This document shows, in pieces, positions 1 through 9,082 of a DNA stretch of 60,963 nt. Below the pieces are notes generated by a model. That model saw only the letters and a program-made list of their open reading frames with translations, was not told the origin of the DNA and searched no databases. The DNA is from an uncultured Gammaproteobacteria bacterium (GTDB lineage: Bacteria; Pseudomonadota; Gammaproteobacteria; Steroidobacterales; Woeseiaceae), in NCBI GenBank assembly GCA_913063505.1, contig CAJXYT010000002.1, positions 1-60,963 on the forward strand. The letters are read 5' to 3'. Both the position numbers and the translations under genes were made by a program. Numbering within the stretch: position 1 is the first letter of the stretch; every line of letters starts with the position of its first letter.

Positions 1-269
1 TATATCCCAGGTCCCAATAGAAATAGGAAGCCAAAGAAATACGGATAAAAAAACGCGATTGCGCGTGCGTTTAAAACTAAGGCTGAGTTAAGGAGCCAAA
101 CGAGCACTACTATGCTTAAACCTAGGACAACCCAAACATATCTGCTTTGCCAATCTCTTTTGGATACAGAGGCAGCAAGAATGACCGCAAATATCAAACT
201 TGCTGCCGAGAGCAGTTTTAATGCAGAAACCAGTAAATCCTGAAGATTAACCAAGGTAACAGACATCAT
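1..269 (-). CDS. Partial membrane protein, probable N-terminus of an AraC-type regulator
   Basis: An open frame of 89 codons starts at 269 and runs off the left edge. The product begins with a short amphipathic stretch and then has about three hydrophobic segments, the last ending in FLFLLGPG. That pattern resembles the multi-spanning sensor half of AraC regulators with a seven-helix N-terminal domain, such as the gene at 887-2011. The DNA-binding half lies outside the window, so the assignment is inference. Two ATG codons occur in a row (269 and 266). The first overlaps the TAA of the small upstream frame (269-526) as TAATG, which suggests translational coupling. The segment is AT-rich like its surroundings. 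Confidence 0.5.
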   Translation of the reverse strand, partial: MMSVTLVNLQDLLVSALKLLSAASLIFAVILAASVSKRDWQSRYVWVVLGLSIVVLVWLLNSALVLNARAIAFFYPYFFGFLFLLGPGI

Positions 270-526
270 TATAAATTAATTAAATGTCTTACTGTCCGTC
301 CAGCGAGTTCATTTTTTAAGCTTTGAAAATAGCGAGCGCAAAACAACGTTTCGTTGTAGGAAAGATTCGTGTTAAGCAAAAACTTATCTGCGCAGCTCAA
401 AAGCTTGGTATACTTTTTAACCAGCTCAGGGTTTATACCCTCCTCCATCTGAAGTCGAATACGAAACTGAAGAGAGGCGTTTGTGTCAGCTTGAATAAAC
501 CAACTATGTATTTTTATTTTGAGCAT
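269..526 (-). CDS. Small hypothetical protein upstream of the partial membrane gene
   Basis: An 85-codon frame whose stop codon overlaps the start of the next gene (TAATG). The product is polar and mixed-charge, with no signal peptide or membrane segment, and I recognise no domain. No clear Shine-Dalgarno sequence precedes the ATG at 526. The case for a real gene is the coupling arrangement and the shared strand. The AT-rich context makes a chance frame of this length fairly likely, so I hold it weakly. It could also be a gene remnant. Confidence 0.3.
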   Translation of the reverse strand: MLKIKIHSWFIQADTNASLQFRIRLQMEEGINPELVKKYTKLLSCADKFLLNTNLSYNETLFCARYFQSLKNELAGRTVRHLINL

Positions 527-539
527 GACGGTTATTAAT

Positions 540-886
540 TGAGCGAAAAGGATGCATAGGAATTAAACTAAATATAATCAAAACACACACAATAAGGCAT
601 AATAAAAAGTAGGTTAAAACAAATCAAAAGCACTCAAAATATCTCAAAAAAGGCACAACGTTGGTTTACCAAAAAATAACAAATTAATTTAGCATTTTTC
701 TAGACAGCGCATTGCTCAGAAAGCTTCAAGTCCAGAAATTAATCTCTTCACTCCACGTGCAACAAACAACCTCATGGATGGATATATGCAGTTTCATATA
801 GGGATCGCCAAGCGTTTTTTAAAAAAACCATAGCTCGTTTCACTCACAATGTTTTAGATTTAACCGCTAAACACAGCCATAGCTAA
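540..886. other. AT-rich intergenic region between divergent genes
   Basis: About 350 bases without a credible gene, strikingly AT-rich with A-runs and a T6/A7 block near 819-833 that is self-complementary. It separates divergent transcription units and so presumably holds both promoters. I could not pick one clear -35/-10 pair among the many AT-rich matches. No tRNA or repeat array is visible. Confidence 0.6.
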
Positions 887-2011
887 GTGAAATCTACCAT
901 TGCCATTGTTATTGCGACCCTTCTTCTCTGGACCTCACTGGTGGCGTTCTTTTACGCGCTAAAAAAACGTTCCACATCTTCTGAAGGACGAAAAAAAATT
1001 CTAGGATACTTGCTTCTATATATAGGTCCGATGGTGCTTGCCAGCATGGTATTCACCCTACGATTACTTGTTTCCCCTCCACAAGACTATTTTTTATTGG
1101 GTTCTAATTTTATGCTGTTGATGTTTCTGTTTACAGGCAGGTATCAGTATTTAAGCTTTATCGTTAGGGGCACTTCCTACAAAGCTTATAGTCATTTTAT
1201 AGAATGGTTGCCAGGGGTGTTGGGCATAGGGTTATATGTTTCACTGCAGCTTGACGGCTCTGCAGTTCCACTGACTTTTCCTGGCTTAGACAGGGAATTT
1301 GTACAAGCCACAATGACACTTTATAATTTGCCAGCGCTGCTATGGTTCTTTATTCTATTGAATATTATAGAGTTAATTTTTATCTTCTTTCAAACGAATC
1401 TATTGAAAGAGATCTCATGGAAGGTCTCTTGGGGAAGGCCTCTTTTGGCCATACACTATATTACTATTCTATCTGCGTTAGCGCGTATTCTGCTCGTGGT
1501 AACGTTTATTATGGGTAATATATTAGTATGGAGGGTATCACTTTTAGTAGTGTTTCTCGCACAGGCTATGCAGTTAGCAGTTAGTCTAGTCGCGATCAAC
1601 ACGGTTTTGCCTCAGTGGGCTAAGGGGATTACGCCTCAGGGAAAAATAGATATAGCGTTATGGGGGAGATTCATGGAACTGTTAAACAGTAGGAAAGGAT
1701 ATTTAAGTCGCCATTTAAAAATGCAGGACATATCACTTGATTTAGGTGTTCAAGACAGAGAGTTGCGCGCTGCAATCGGGCTGAACACAGAGAATAGCTT
1801 CCCTACCATCATTACGTTGTTTAGGTTAACGCACTTTATAGAACATACAAAGAGAGAGGACCTAAGAAATCATAGTCTTGAGCAGCTTGCTGCCCAAAGT
1901 GGATTTAATTCCAGAACGTCACTACACCGCGCTTGCATCAAGTGGACAAAGATGTCTGCGTCAGAGTTGATCAACAGCGAGCGTACAATAGAGCTCACTA
2001 AGTTCATTTAG
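887..2011 (+). CDS. AraC-family transcriptional regulator with membrane-spanning N-terminus
   Basis: A 374-residue protein with GTG start. Residues 1 to about 235 hold roughly six or seven hydrophobic segments separated by short loops. Residues from about 255 form a cytoplasmic C-terminal half ending in an AraC-type helix-turn-helix (AAQSGFNSRTSLHRA, near 345-360). This architecture, a seven-helix sensor fused to an AraC DNA-binding domain, is known from two-domain regulators of many Bacteroidetes and gammaproteobacteria. The ligand is unknown. The gene is AT-rich and stands alone: divergent from the gene at the left edge and convergent, 12 bases apart, with the chimeric frame at 2024. The chimeric frame ends in a related HTH tail, so paralogous regulators seem to have accumulated here. 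Confidence 0.8.
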   Translation: MKSTIAIVIATLLLWTSLVAFFYALKKRSTSSEGRKKILGYLLLYIGPMVLASMVFTLRLLVSPPQDYFLLGSNFMLLMFLFTGRYQYLSFIVRGTSYKAYSHFIEWLPGVLGIGLYVSLQLDGSAVPLTFPGLDREFVQATMTLYNLPALLWFFILLNIIELIFIFFQTNLLKEISWKVSWGRPLLAIHYITILSALARILLVVTFIMGNILVWRVSLLVVFLAQAMQLAVSLVAINTVLPQWAKGITPQGKIDIALWGRFMELLNSRKGYLSRHLKMQDISLDLGVQDRELRAAIGLNTENSFPTIITLFRLTHFIEHTKREDLRNHSLEQLAAQSGFNSRTSLHRACIKWTKMSASELINSERTIELTKFI

Positions 2012-2023
2012 AATCCTGTTAGT

Positions 2024-2731
2024 CTAGTCACTATCAAGGGACAAGCTTTTTCGAAAAGCCGGAAGACTGCAGCCTTCTATTTCCAGAAACACCTTGTATA
2101 ATGATGTTCTAGACGCGTATCCAACATCATTAGACAAGGCATCTATAGAGTTTTCTTCTAGATATCCGTTTTTCATGAGCAGTATGGAACGCTGAATGCG
2201 TATGGTTTTTTTTAACCATGCATAGGAGGTGTCCGATTCTTTGAAGTATGCTGACCACTCCAGTTGCGAAAAGGGGGTTCCTTTGTAAAACTCGTGTGGT
2301 GTAACGTAGTTGTCGAAAATGAGCGCTTCAGCATTTTTAATCTCACTAGAAATAAAAAAATCCACCTGCTCAGGCGTTAACGAACTTACTGAAACAGGGT
2401 CTTCAAGGATTAGCGCGCCGGGCGTAAAAATGTCGTTCAGCACGCCGATCTGCGCCAACGTTCCACCAAAAGAATGGCCGAGTAGAACATCAGGAGACAT
2501 CGGCAGTGCCTCGGCCAGATCGCCAAGTAAGGCATCAAACGAGAAGTCCCCATTGCCTCGGCCGCTTTCGCCATGACCGCGCATGTCAGCAGCGAGTACC
2601 TGCCAGCCCTTATCAGCGAGACGCCGGGCCGGTTCGCACATCGCCCCGCCGTTTGAGGTGATCCCATGCAGAGCGACCATGGTGCGCGCAGCCCCCGGAT
2701 CACCCCAGCGCATGACGTTCAGGGCGACCAT
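2024..2731 (-). CDS. Chimeric reading frame: alpha/beta hydrolase N-half joined to AraC HTH tail
   Basis: The 235-codon frame has two unrelated parts. Residues 1 to about 118 are an alpha/beta hydrolase: oxyanion-region LHGITSNGG, the strand motif AADMRGHGESG and the nucleophile elbow GHSFGG near residues 85-90. From about residue 130 the sequence becomes an AraC C-terminal domain (IDALSNDVGYASRTSLYK, about 196-213) like the one at 887-2011. The hydrolase half lacks the later catalytic Asp/His region, so it cannot be a complete hydrolase. Base composition changes at the same place: GC-rich above about 2385, AT-rich below about 2345. I infer a recombination or deletion junction between 2345 and 2385. 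The 5' half was probably the last gene of the nucleoside operon, 1 base after the GATase-like gene. Whether the fusion protein is made or works is unknown. Confidence 0.75.
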   Translation of the reverse strand: MVALNVMRWGDPGAARTMVALHGITSNGGAMCEPARRLADKGWQVLAADMRGHGESGRGNGDFSFDALLGDLAEALPMSPDVLLGHSFGGTLAQIGVLNDIFTPGALILEDPVSVSSLTPEQVDFFISSEIKNAEALIFDNYVTPHEFYKGTPFSQLEWSAYFKESDTSYAWLKKTIRIQRSILLMKNGYLEENSIDALSNDVGYASRTSLYKVFLEIEGCSLPAFRKSLSLDSD

Positions 2732-2732
2732 A

Positions 2733-3488
2733 TTATTGCCCGGCGGCCCATGCGGTCATGCGCTGCCACATTGTGGCGTAACCTTTCCAATCCAAGAACG
2801 AGGGCGGTGCCCAGTGCGGAGCACAATCGGATGCAAATGCAACACTGCGCCCCTTGCCATGAGTGCCGATAACGATCAGCGGGTCGTCCCCTACAGTCAC
2901 GACAACCTCACCATCTGCTTTTGCTGTCACCCGATTATATCCGAGCAGGTCAGGCCAGACACCTTCGATCCCAGCAACGAGGGGATGATTGACATCGATC
3001 ACTTGCGGCGTAACACCCTGAGGACATTCCACACGGTCATCATCTATTTCGAGGGTTACCGGCAAAGCCGTCTCGATCGCCGTGCCGCGATACTGTCCCT
3101 TGGCGTCAATTCCTTGGAATGTCAGCCAGCCGCCGATCATGATTAAGCCGCCACCATTTTCGACATACTGACGGATCGTTTCCAATCGGTTTGGCAAGGA
3201 TTTAGAGTGTGCAAATGTATCGGGGTGCAAGAGCAGCGTATTAGCACCGACATCACTCAGGATCACACAGTCATATTGGGCTAGGTCTGTCGTCTCAAAT
3301 GGAAAGTCGCGAGCGGCGACATGAGCGGGTTGATAGGTAACTTCCCACCCCCCTGCCTCAAGGGCCTCACGCAGCCATTTCACACCCTCAGTGTATTCCG
3401 TGGTGGTAAAGCTATCAAAGCCTTTTTGGTGAATTGAATGAGTGCTCCAGGATTCGCCTGCGATCAGGACGCGCGGTTGTTTTGCCAT
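2733..3488 (-). CDS. Glutamine amidotransferase-like protein (PF07090/ThuA-like fold)
   Basis: A 251-residue cytoplasmic protein starting MAKQPRVLIAGESW. It matches my recall of the GATase1-like family often annotated as cytoplasmic protein or putative glutamine amidotransferase, with the glycine-rich VENGGGLIMIGGW motif near residue 110-122 and a C-terminal TMWQRMTAW segment. No biochemical role is established for this family. It follows the nucleoside hydrolase by 18 bases in a run of six same-strand genes, so a part in nucleoside or sugar salvage is inferred from context only. Length and both ends look intact. Confidence 0.75.
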   Translation of the reverse strand: MAKQPRVLIAGESWSTHSIHQKGFDSFTTTEYTEGVKWLREALEAGGWEVTYQPAHVAARDFPFETTDLAQYDCVILSDVGANTLLLHPDTFAHSKSLPNRLETIRQYVENGGGLIMIGGWLTFQGIDAKGQYRGTAIETALPVTLEIDDDRVECPQGVTPQVIDVNHPLVAGIEGVWPDLLGYNRVTAKADGEVVVTVGDDPLIVIGTHGKGRSVAFASDCAPHWAPPSFLDWKGYATMWQRMTAWAAGQ

Positions 3489-3506
3489 GGTAGTAATCTC
3501 CGTTTT

Positions 3507-4466
3507 CTATATGTCTAGATTTGCGAGGCGCGTTAGCGCATCGACGAAAGTATGAAGGGTCCGGTCGCAGTCCAACTGAGTCACGACATCGACGTTTGCC
3601 ACCGCATCGCCACGCAAGCCGAAATCGACGACAGTACGCCCATAGGTGTGACGACCAGTAAGTTCGATATCGACGCGAGCAGGCTGTGTTTGTGCCAGCT
3701 CGGGCTGCGCCGCAACAAGGCTGGCCACCGGATCGTTTAACGGCATGAATTTGGGTGCCATGGCGATACCAGGGCGAAACGTCGTGACCAGCGATTGTAA
3801 CAGTTCAGTAGCAAAAGAGCCGACCGGGCCGCCAATGGCATGGGTGCGCTTGATCAGGTCAGGGGTGATGCCTACGGGGCTAAGGGCGTCTATCGGAAGC
3901 ATCGTGATCGGAATACCCGCGCCCAGCACGACATGTGCCGCTTCGGGGTCGCAAAGGATATTCCATTCCGCAGCGGCGGTCTTGTTGCCTAGCCCCCAAG
4001 ATCCACCCAGCATGACGATCCGCTCCAGTGTGGCCGCAATCTCAGGCGTGCGGCGCAGCGCCATGGCAAGGTTCGTCAGCGGGCCAGTGGTGACGATGGT
4101 CGTGACATCTCCCGACAGCACAGTTTGCGCGATCAGATCCGCAGAATGGCGCGAGTCAAGGTCCTGTCCCTCAAGATCAGGCCTCTCAGGATCGAGCGCG
4201 GACGCCATGTCAAGAACGCCTGCGATCATACGTTCGCGCACCAAAGGATTTAACGCGCCAGCTCCTACGGGGATGTTAGATCGACCAGATAGGTGCAGCG
4301 TGATGGCGGCGTTGCGCGCAGTTCGGTCGCCTGCTAGATGGCCGGCGCCGGTGGTCACTGCCCGCAGATCAATTGCAGCATGACCGGCTGCTACAAGAAT
4401 TCCGAGGGCATCATCATTTCCGGGGTCGCAATCGAGGATAATAGGTAAAGACATAGACAAACTCAC
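3507..4466 (-). CDS. Inosine-uridine preferring nucleoside hydrolase
   Basis: A 319-residue nucleoside hydrolase that splits the N-glycosidic bond of nucleosides to free base and ribose. The N-terminal calcium-binding signature LDCDPGNDDA lies at about residues 11-20. The internal TTGPLTNLAMAL motif and the C-terminal region with GRTVVDF also fit the IunH family, and length is normal. The GTG at 4466 overlaps the stop of the permease gene (GTGA), indicating translational coupling; an in-frame ATG lies 12 bases inside. Its place directly behind a BMP-type ABC importer says that imported nucleosides are hydrolysed in the cytoplasm. Confidence 0.9.
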   Translation of the reverse strand: MSLSMSLPIILDCDPGNDDALGILVAAGHAAIDLRAVTTGAGHLAGDRTARNAAITLHLSGRSNIPVGAGALNPLVRERMIAGVLDMASALDPERPDLEGQDLDSRHSADLIAQTVLSGDVTTIVTTGPLTNLAMALRRTPEIAATLERIVMLGGSWGLGNKTAAAEWNILCDPEAAHVVLGAGIPITMLPIDALSPVGITPDLIKRTHAIGGPVGSFATELLQSLVTTFRPGIAMAPKFMPLNDPVASLVAAQPELAQTQPARVDIELTGRHTYGRTVVDFGLRGDAVANVDVVTQLDCDRTLHTFVDALTRLANLDI

Positions 4467-5365
4467 AATTTAGCTGGCTTGTTGCGGACATATATCCGCC
4501 AGCGGGAAAAGGTTAGGGCAAGGATCGCCACCAGATAGGGCAGCATCAGCACGAACTGCGCGGGAATATCGAAGGCCTGCAGGCGATCCCCAAGCGCACC
4601 GAAAAAGCCAAACAAAACCGCAGCACTCGCTGTCGCCCAGGGATGTCCTGCTCCAAACAGCGTTGCAGCAAGACCAATGAACCCGCGACCAGCTGTCATA
4701 TTGGGTAGGAAGAAATGCAGCTTATCCATCGCAAGCTGTGCGCCAGCGAGCCCAGAAAAAAGGCCGCTGATCGTCACGGCCAGAAATTTCATCCGCACCA
4801 CGTTGATACCAGCGGAGCGCGCCGCGTGTTCGTCTTCACCCGCAGCGCGCAGATAAGAACCCGTCGGCGTGCGATACAAAAACACCCAGCAGGCGGGCAC
4901 GGCCAGAACAGTCAGCAGCACGATGATGCTTTGCCCCTCTAACGCCGGACCCAGAAGCGGAATAAAGGACAGGCTGTCCTCCGGGACGTGCCACATTTCA
5001 GGAAAACCAAGCGGCCGCAGCCCACCCGGACTATTGTACCAGCGCTCCAGTACAAACAGTGTTCCACCTGCGGCCAACAGGTTGATCCCTAGCCCCGCAA
5101 CGATGAATCCGGCCCCGAACCGCAAGGTGATGGTCGAGAATACCAACGAGGTACCAACCGCTCCAAAGATGCCCGCGCTGAATCCAGCTAGCGCGCTGCC
5201 CGTTGCCGACCCGACCGCGATGGCACTAAAAGCCGAGACCAGCATCATACCTTCTACGGCGACGTTCAGGATGTTTGCGCGCAGGGTGATCATTGCCGCA
5301 AGTGCCGCCAGCACTAATGGGGTCGACTGCTCCAGTACTGAGGCAAGCAAGGATTCATATGACAT
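4463..5365 (-). CDS. ABC transporter permease, BMP-type nucleoside importer (second permease)
   Basis: A 300-residue integral membrane protein with about eight to nine hydrophobic segments and the family motif LNVAVEGMML near residues 33-42. This belongs to the NupQ/YufQ type permease that pairs with BMP-family binding proteins. It partners the permease encoded just upstream (11-base gap) to form the heterodimeric channel. A strong AGGAGG ribosome-binding site precedes the ATG. The 3' end overlaps the nucleoside hydrolase start by 4 bases. Confidence 0.88.
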   Translation of the reverse strand: MSYESLLASVLEQSTPLVLAALAAMITLRANILNVAVEGMMLVSAFSAIAVGSATGSALAGFSAGIFGAVGTSLVFSTITLRFGAGFIVAGLGINLLAAGGTLFVLERWYNSPGGLRPLGFPEMWHVPEDSLSFIPLLGPALEGQSIIVLLTVLAVPACWVFLYRTPTGSYLRAAGEDEHAARSAGINVVRMKFLAVTISGLFSGLAGAQLAMDKLHFFLPNMTAGRGFIGLAATLFGAGHPWATASAAVLFGFFGALGDRLQAFDIPAQFVLMLPYLVAILALTFSRWRIYVRNKPAKL

Positions 5366-5376
5366 GGGAATTCCTC

Positions 5377-6426
5377 CTAGAATGCGTCGAATGTTTGGTT
5401 ATTGCTACCCTTGCGGGTCAAACGTGCCGTCATCAGCAACACCAGTAAACCAGTGAGCAAAATAACCAGTGAGCGGGGGACCTCGGTCGAGATCTGCATG
5501 TAAGCGGCTCCGTTTAGCATCAACGCATAGTACAGCGCAGTGAACAGCGACGCAGCGGGATTGACCCGAGCCAAAAGGGCGCACGTCAACGCGATCAGTC
5601 CGTATTCCGGTGAGAAATTCTGCTCAAACCGATGCCCGATCCCCAACACATAAAGCGCGCCTGCGAGACCAGCAAAGCCACCCGCGATCAACATCGCCGT
5701 AATCACCCGCCTGCCCGCGGCAATTCCTACGGCCTCAGCGTAGCGCAGGTTCGTACCAGCTGAGCGGACCTCGGTGCCCCATTGAGTGCGGAACAGAACG
5801 ACCCAGCTGACCAACGACAGAACCACCGCGATCATAAATCCGCTAGTGGCCCCTGGAATACCGGGGATCGTCGGCAACCAGATATGTTCCGGCAGCTTCC
5901 AACTGACCGCGCCGTACGCCGTCGTATCGCGGATCACTTGGTTAACCAAATATGAGGTGAACAGCAGCACAATGGTATTGAGCATCAGCGTCACGACCAC
6001 TTCATCGACGCCCAGTTTGACCTTTAGAATACCCGGCACCCAACCGACTGCAGCGCCCGCAGCAATACCGGTAATGACGGCAAGCGGAAACAGGATTATG
6101 GCGGGCAACCCGGCGAATGCGATGCCCACGGCTGTCGTGGCGATCGCCCCGGCGAATAGCTGCCCCTCGCCGCCCACGTTGAATACGCCCGCCCGAAAGG
6201 CAAACGTGATACCCACCGAGATCAGCACCAGCGGCGTCGCGCGATTGAGGAACAATGCAAAGTTGCTGAGGGAATCGAAATTCGCGAACAGAAGCTCACG
6301 GTAGGCCAACACCGGCTCATCCGAAATTGCAGCAACCAAAAGGAAGCCCAATGCCATAGTCAGCGCAATGGCCCCTAGGGGTGCTATTAACGCATGAAGT
6401 GACTCTTTGAAATTGGTATTTATCAT
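5377..6426 (-). CDS. ABC transporter permease, BMP-type nucleoside importer (first permease)
   Basis: A 349-residue membrane protein of the NupP/YufP type. It shows the diagnostic motif RAGVFNVGGEGQLFAG at about residues 78-93, followed by multiple hydrophobic segments. With the product of 4463-5365 it should form the transmembrane pore of a nucleoside ABC importer. Its ATG overlaps the stop of the ATPase gene by 4 bases (6423-6426). Composition is GC-rich and recalls alphaproteobacterial (Rhodobacteraceae-like) operons of the same order, which hints at transfer; that origin is inference. Confidence 0.88.
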   Translation of the reverse strand: MINTNFKESLHALIAPLGAIALTMALGFLLVAAISDEPVLAYRELLFANFDSLSNFALFLNRATPLVLISVGITFAFRAGVFNVGGEGQLFAGAIATTAVGIAFAGLPAIILFPLAVITGIAAGAAVGWVPGILKVKLGVDEVVVTLMLNTIVLLFTSYLVNQVIRDTTAYGAVSWKLPEHIWLPTIPGIPGATSGFMIAVVLSLVSWVVLFRTQWGTEVRSAGTNLRYAEAVGIAAGRRVITAMLIAGGFAGLAGALYVLGIGHRFEQNFSPEYGLIALTCALLARVNPAASLFTALYYALMLNGAAYMQISTEVPRSLVILLTGLLVLLMTARLTRKGSNNQTFDAF

Positions 6427-7955
6427 GCTGCTTGTTCTTTGCCACCGTTCATCAAAATACCGACAGTCTCCTCGTCAGCGTCCTCGCGGGTCAGAATCTG
6501 CATGATGCGGCCCGAGTAGATGACTGCAATCCGGTCAGCGAGCGCGAATATCTCGGAAAGTTCGGACGAGATAAGAAGGATACCATTTCCCTTATCCGCA
6601 GCCGAGAGGACCTCGGAGTAGACGAATTCCGATGCGCCGATATCGAGGCCGCGTGTTGGCTGACTGACCAGCAAGACCTTGGGGTCACGGGCAAATTCGC
6701 GTGCTAGTACGACCTTTTGCATGTTACCACCAGACAGCGAGCCCACGGCAAGGCCGGGCTTGGCTCCACGAATATCGAACTGCTCGATCCCCTTTTGGGT
6801 GAACTCAGCCAGCCGACCCTTATCCACGAAACCACGCCACAAAATGCCTTCCCTCAGGTAATTCGTCGCCGCCATATTTTCGGCGATGCTCATGTTACGG
6901 CTCAGGCCCCGGTCCAGCCTATCTTCGGGGACGAAACCCAGCCCAGCCTCTTGGCGCTCTGCGACGGATGCATTGTTGATATCCGCACCATCCAGCCGGA
7001 TCGTGCCAGCTTGAATCGGGATTAGGCCCGCTATCGCCTCGGCTAGTTCGGTCTGTCCGTTACCGTCCACGCCAGCTACCCCCAGCACCTCTCCGGCGCG
7101 CACGTCCAAATTGATGCCGTCCAACAGAAGCCGCCCGTCGGAATTGGTGATGCTGACGTTTTCAAGTTGCAACACGTTGTTACCGAACGTGCGTACACCT
7201 TGGCCCTGACGACCCATCAGAAAGACGTCCCTGCCGACCATATCCCGGGCGATATCATTCTCGGTCACGATTTTGGTGATATGTGTCGAGATGTTTTTAC
7301 CGCGCCGCAGAATCGTTACCCGGTCAGAGACCGCTTTTACTTCACGCAGTTTATGAGTAATGAAAAGAACGGTCCGCCCACGATCACGCAGGTTAGTAAT
7401 GACTTTAAGGAGTTCTTCGACCTCGGGCGGCGTCAGCACGGCTGTTGGCTCGTCCAGAATCAAAAGCTCCGCGTCGAACACCAGCGCCTTGAGGATTTCT
7501 ACCCGCTGCCGTTGCCCTACCGACAGCGTGCTTACGATTGCCTCGGGATCGAGGGCGAAACTGTAAGTGTCAATAAGAGTGCCCGCGCGCTCCACCATAG
7601 CGCGGCGATCCGAGAAAATTCCAAAGCGGCGCAGGTGATGGCCAAGAAACAGGTTTTCTGCAACGCTCATCGACGGCACCAGCGTAAAATGCTGGTGCAC
7701 CATGCCAATGCCCATATCGCCAGCGGCCAGAGGATCGCGGATCGTCGTTTCCTTACCGTTAAATGTGATTTTGCCACCATCAGGAGCGTGGATGCCAACC
7801 AGAATGTTCATAAGCGTGGATTTGCCCGCGCCATTTTCGCCGCACACCACATGAACTTCGCCGCGCCGGACTGACAGGTCGACATGCTCCAGCGCGACGA
7901 TGTCACCGAACTGTTTGGCGATACCGTCGAGCACAAGAATATTGTCATGATCCAT
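6423..7955 (-). CDS. ABC transporter ATP-binding protein, BMP-type nucleoside importer
   Basis: A 510-residue protein with two fused ABC domains, as usual for sugar and nucleoside importers of the RbsA/NupO type. The first domain has Walker A GENGAGKST (about residues 39-47), signature LSVGQRQR and Walker B LLILDEPTAVL. The second has a degenerate Walker A (GVDGNGQTE) and signature LSGGNMQK, an asymmetry normal for this family. It energises the two permeases encoded next. A 78-base gap separates it from the binding-protein gene. Confidence 0.9.
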   Translation of the reverse strand: MDHDNILVLDGIAKQFGDIVALEHVDLSVRRGEVHVVCGENGAGKSTLMNILVGIHAPDGGKITFNGKETTIRDPLAAGDMGIGMVHQHFTLVPSMSVAENLFLGHHLRRFGIFSDRRAMVERAGTLIDTYSFALDPEAIVSTLSVGQRQRVEILKALVFDAELLILDEPTAVLTPPEVEELLKVITNLRDRGRTVLFITHKLREVKAVSDRVTILRRGKNISTHITKIVTENDIARDMVGRDVFLMGRQGQGVRTFGNNVLQLENVSITNSDGRLLLDGINLDVRAGEVLGVAGVDGNGQTELAEAIAGLIPIQAGTIRLDGADINNASVAERQEAGLGFVPEDRLDRGLSRNMSIAENMAATNYLREGILWRGFVDKGRLAEFTQKGIEQFDIRGAKPGLAVGSLSGGNMQKVVLAREFARDPKVLLVSQPTRGLDIGASEFVYSEVLSAADKGNGILLISSELSEIFALADRIAVIYSGRIMQILTREDADEETVGILMNGGKEQAA

Positions 7956-8033
7956 CGTGAAGCACCTGTTTTCGTTAGTGTACCTTCTCTAAGGTGGCGG
8001 CCGACCTGCAGGGCCTCCCATCATTCTTAGTAA

Positions 8034-9029
8034 TCAGAAAGCTGAGTCGACCTCGATCTTGCCACTGGTGACTTTCGCCTCAGCCGCCTCTATCTTTGCC
8101 TTCACCTGTTCGGGAATGATCGTATTATTGTAGATCAGCGCGACCCCCTCATCTTCCAGACCAAAGACCTTAATTGTGCCGAACTCGGCTTCGCCCGCTT
8201 TGATCTGCTCAATCGAGTTGTAGATCGAATTGCCGATCTGCTTGACCATGGACGCAAGCACGTTGTCGGGGTGGATGCCGTTCTGATTGGAATCCACGCC
8301 GATGGCATACTTGTCTGAATCTGCCGCAGCCTTAAGGGTGCCCAGCCCAGCAGGGCCCGCCACGTTATAAATGACATTGGCGCCGTTCTCGATGGCGGTG
8401 CGGGTCAGGTCATAGGCCTTTTGAGCGTCATTGAAGTTACCGATGAAAATAATCTGAATCTCGATGTCCGGCACCATGGTGGTGGCACCCTGTTTAAAGC
8501 CGAGAATGAAGTCCTGAATGATTGGCAGGTCCATACCTGCGACGATGGCGATTTTCGATTTACCTGATGACAGCGGGAAGTTTTCGGTGTCTGTCGCGGC
8601 GACCGCTGCAAGCGTACCTGCGAGATACGATCCTTCATTCTGAGCATATTTGATTGAAAGAACATTTGGCTCGGTCAGTTCATCATCAAAGAAGACGTAC
8701 ATCTGATCTGGGTTTTTCGGTGCGACTTCAGCCAGATTGTCGTGCATGTTGGGGCCGGTAAAGATCACGTCCCAATTGCCCGAGTTCGAGACGGCCTCAA
8801 GGTTTTGACGCCACAGCTGCGGGTCGGTGGGCGATGCCTGAAGCAGGCGGGCTTTTACACCTTCCTCTTCGACGCGCGCGAAACCTATTGCAGCGTTGTC
8901 GTTAAAGCCCATATCGCCGAGATTATCACTCATCACATAGACGGCGCTGAAATCATCCTGCGAAAATGTGGGCCCCGATATTAGCGTGGCGGCGATCGCA
9001 AAACTGCTTAAAATATGTCTCATCTTCAT
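8034..9029 (-). CDS. BMP-family substrate-binding protein of a nucleoside ABC importer
   Basis: A 331-residue exported protein with an N-terminal signal peptide (basic MKMRH, hydrophobic core, likely cleavage near GPTFSQ-DD). No lipobox cysteine is seen, so it is probably a free periplasmic protein. The body has the BMP/Med fold signature DMGFNDNAAIGF near residues 38-49 and a C-terminal IIPEQVKAKI stretch. BMP proteins of this type bind purine or other nucleosides for ABC import. It is the first gene of the operon, with AGGAG seven bases before the ATG and a candidate operator dyad about 55-75 bases upstream. Usual family length. Confidence 0.9.
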   Translation of the reverse strand: MKMRHILSSFAIAATLISGPTFSQDDFSAVYVMSDNLGDMGFNDNAAIGFARVEEEGVKARLLQASPTDPQLWRQNLEAVSNSGNWDVIFTGPNMHDNLAEVAPKNPDQMYVFFDDELTEPNVLSIKYAQNEGSYLAGTLAAVAATDTENFPLSSGKSKIAIVAGMDLPIIQDFILGFKQGATTMVPDIEIQIIFIGNFNDAQKAYDLTRTAIENGANVIYNVAGPAGLGTLKAAADSDKYAIGVDSNQNGIHPDNVLASMVKQIGNSIYNSIEQIKAGEAEFGTIKVFGLEDEGVALIYNNTIIPEQVKAKIEAAEAKVTSGKIEVDSAF

Positions 9030-9082
9030 ATTCAGTCTCCTAATACAGGGGGTTTTGTTACTAAACCGTTGCAGTCAATCGA

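Noticed and set aside
2583-3146. 187-codon plus-strand frame opposite the GATase-like gene
   Set aside because: It is an antisense shadow of the GC-rich minus-strand genes; the product has no recognisable motif.
7167-7874. 235-codon plus-strand frame opposite the nucleoside ATPase gene
   Set aside because: It lies entirely within a well-supported ABC ATPase gene, and its composition fits a shadow frame.
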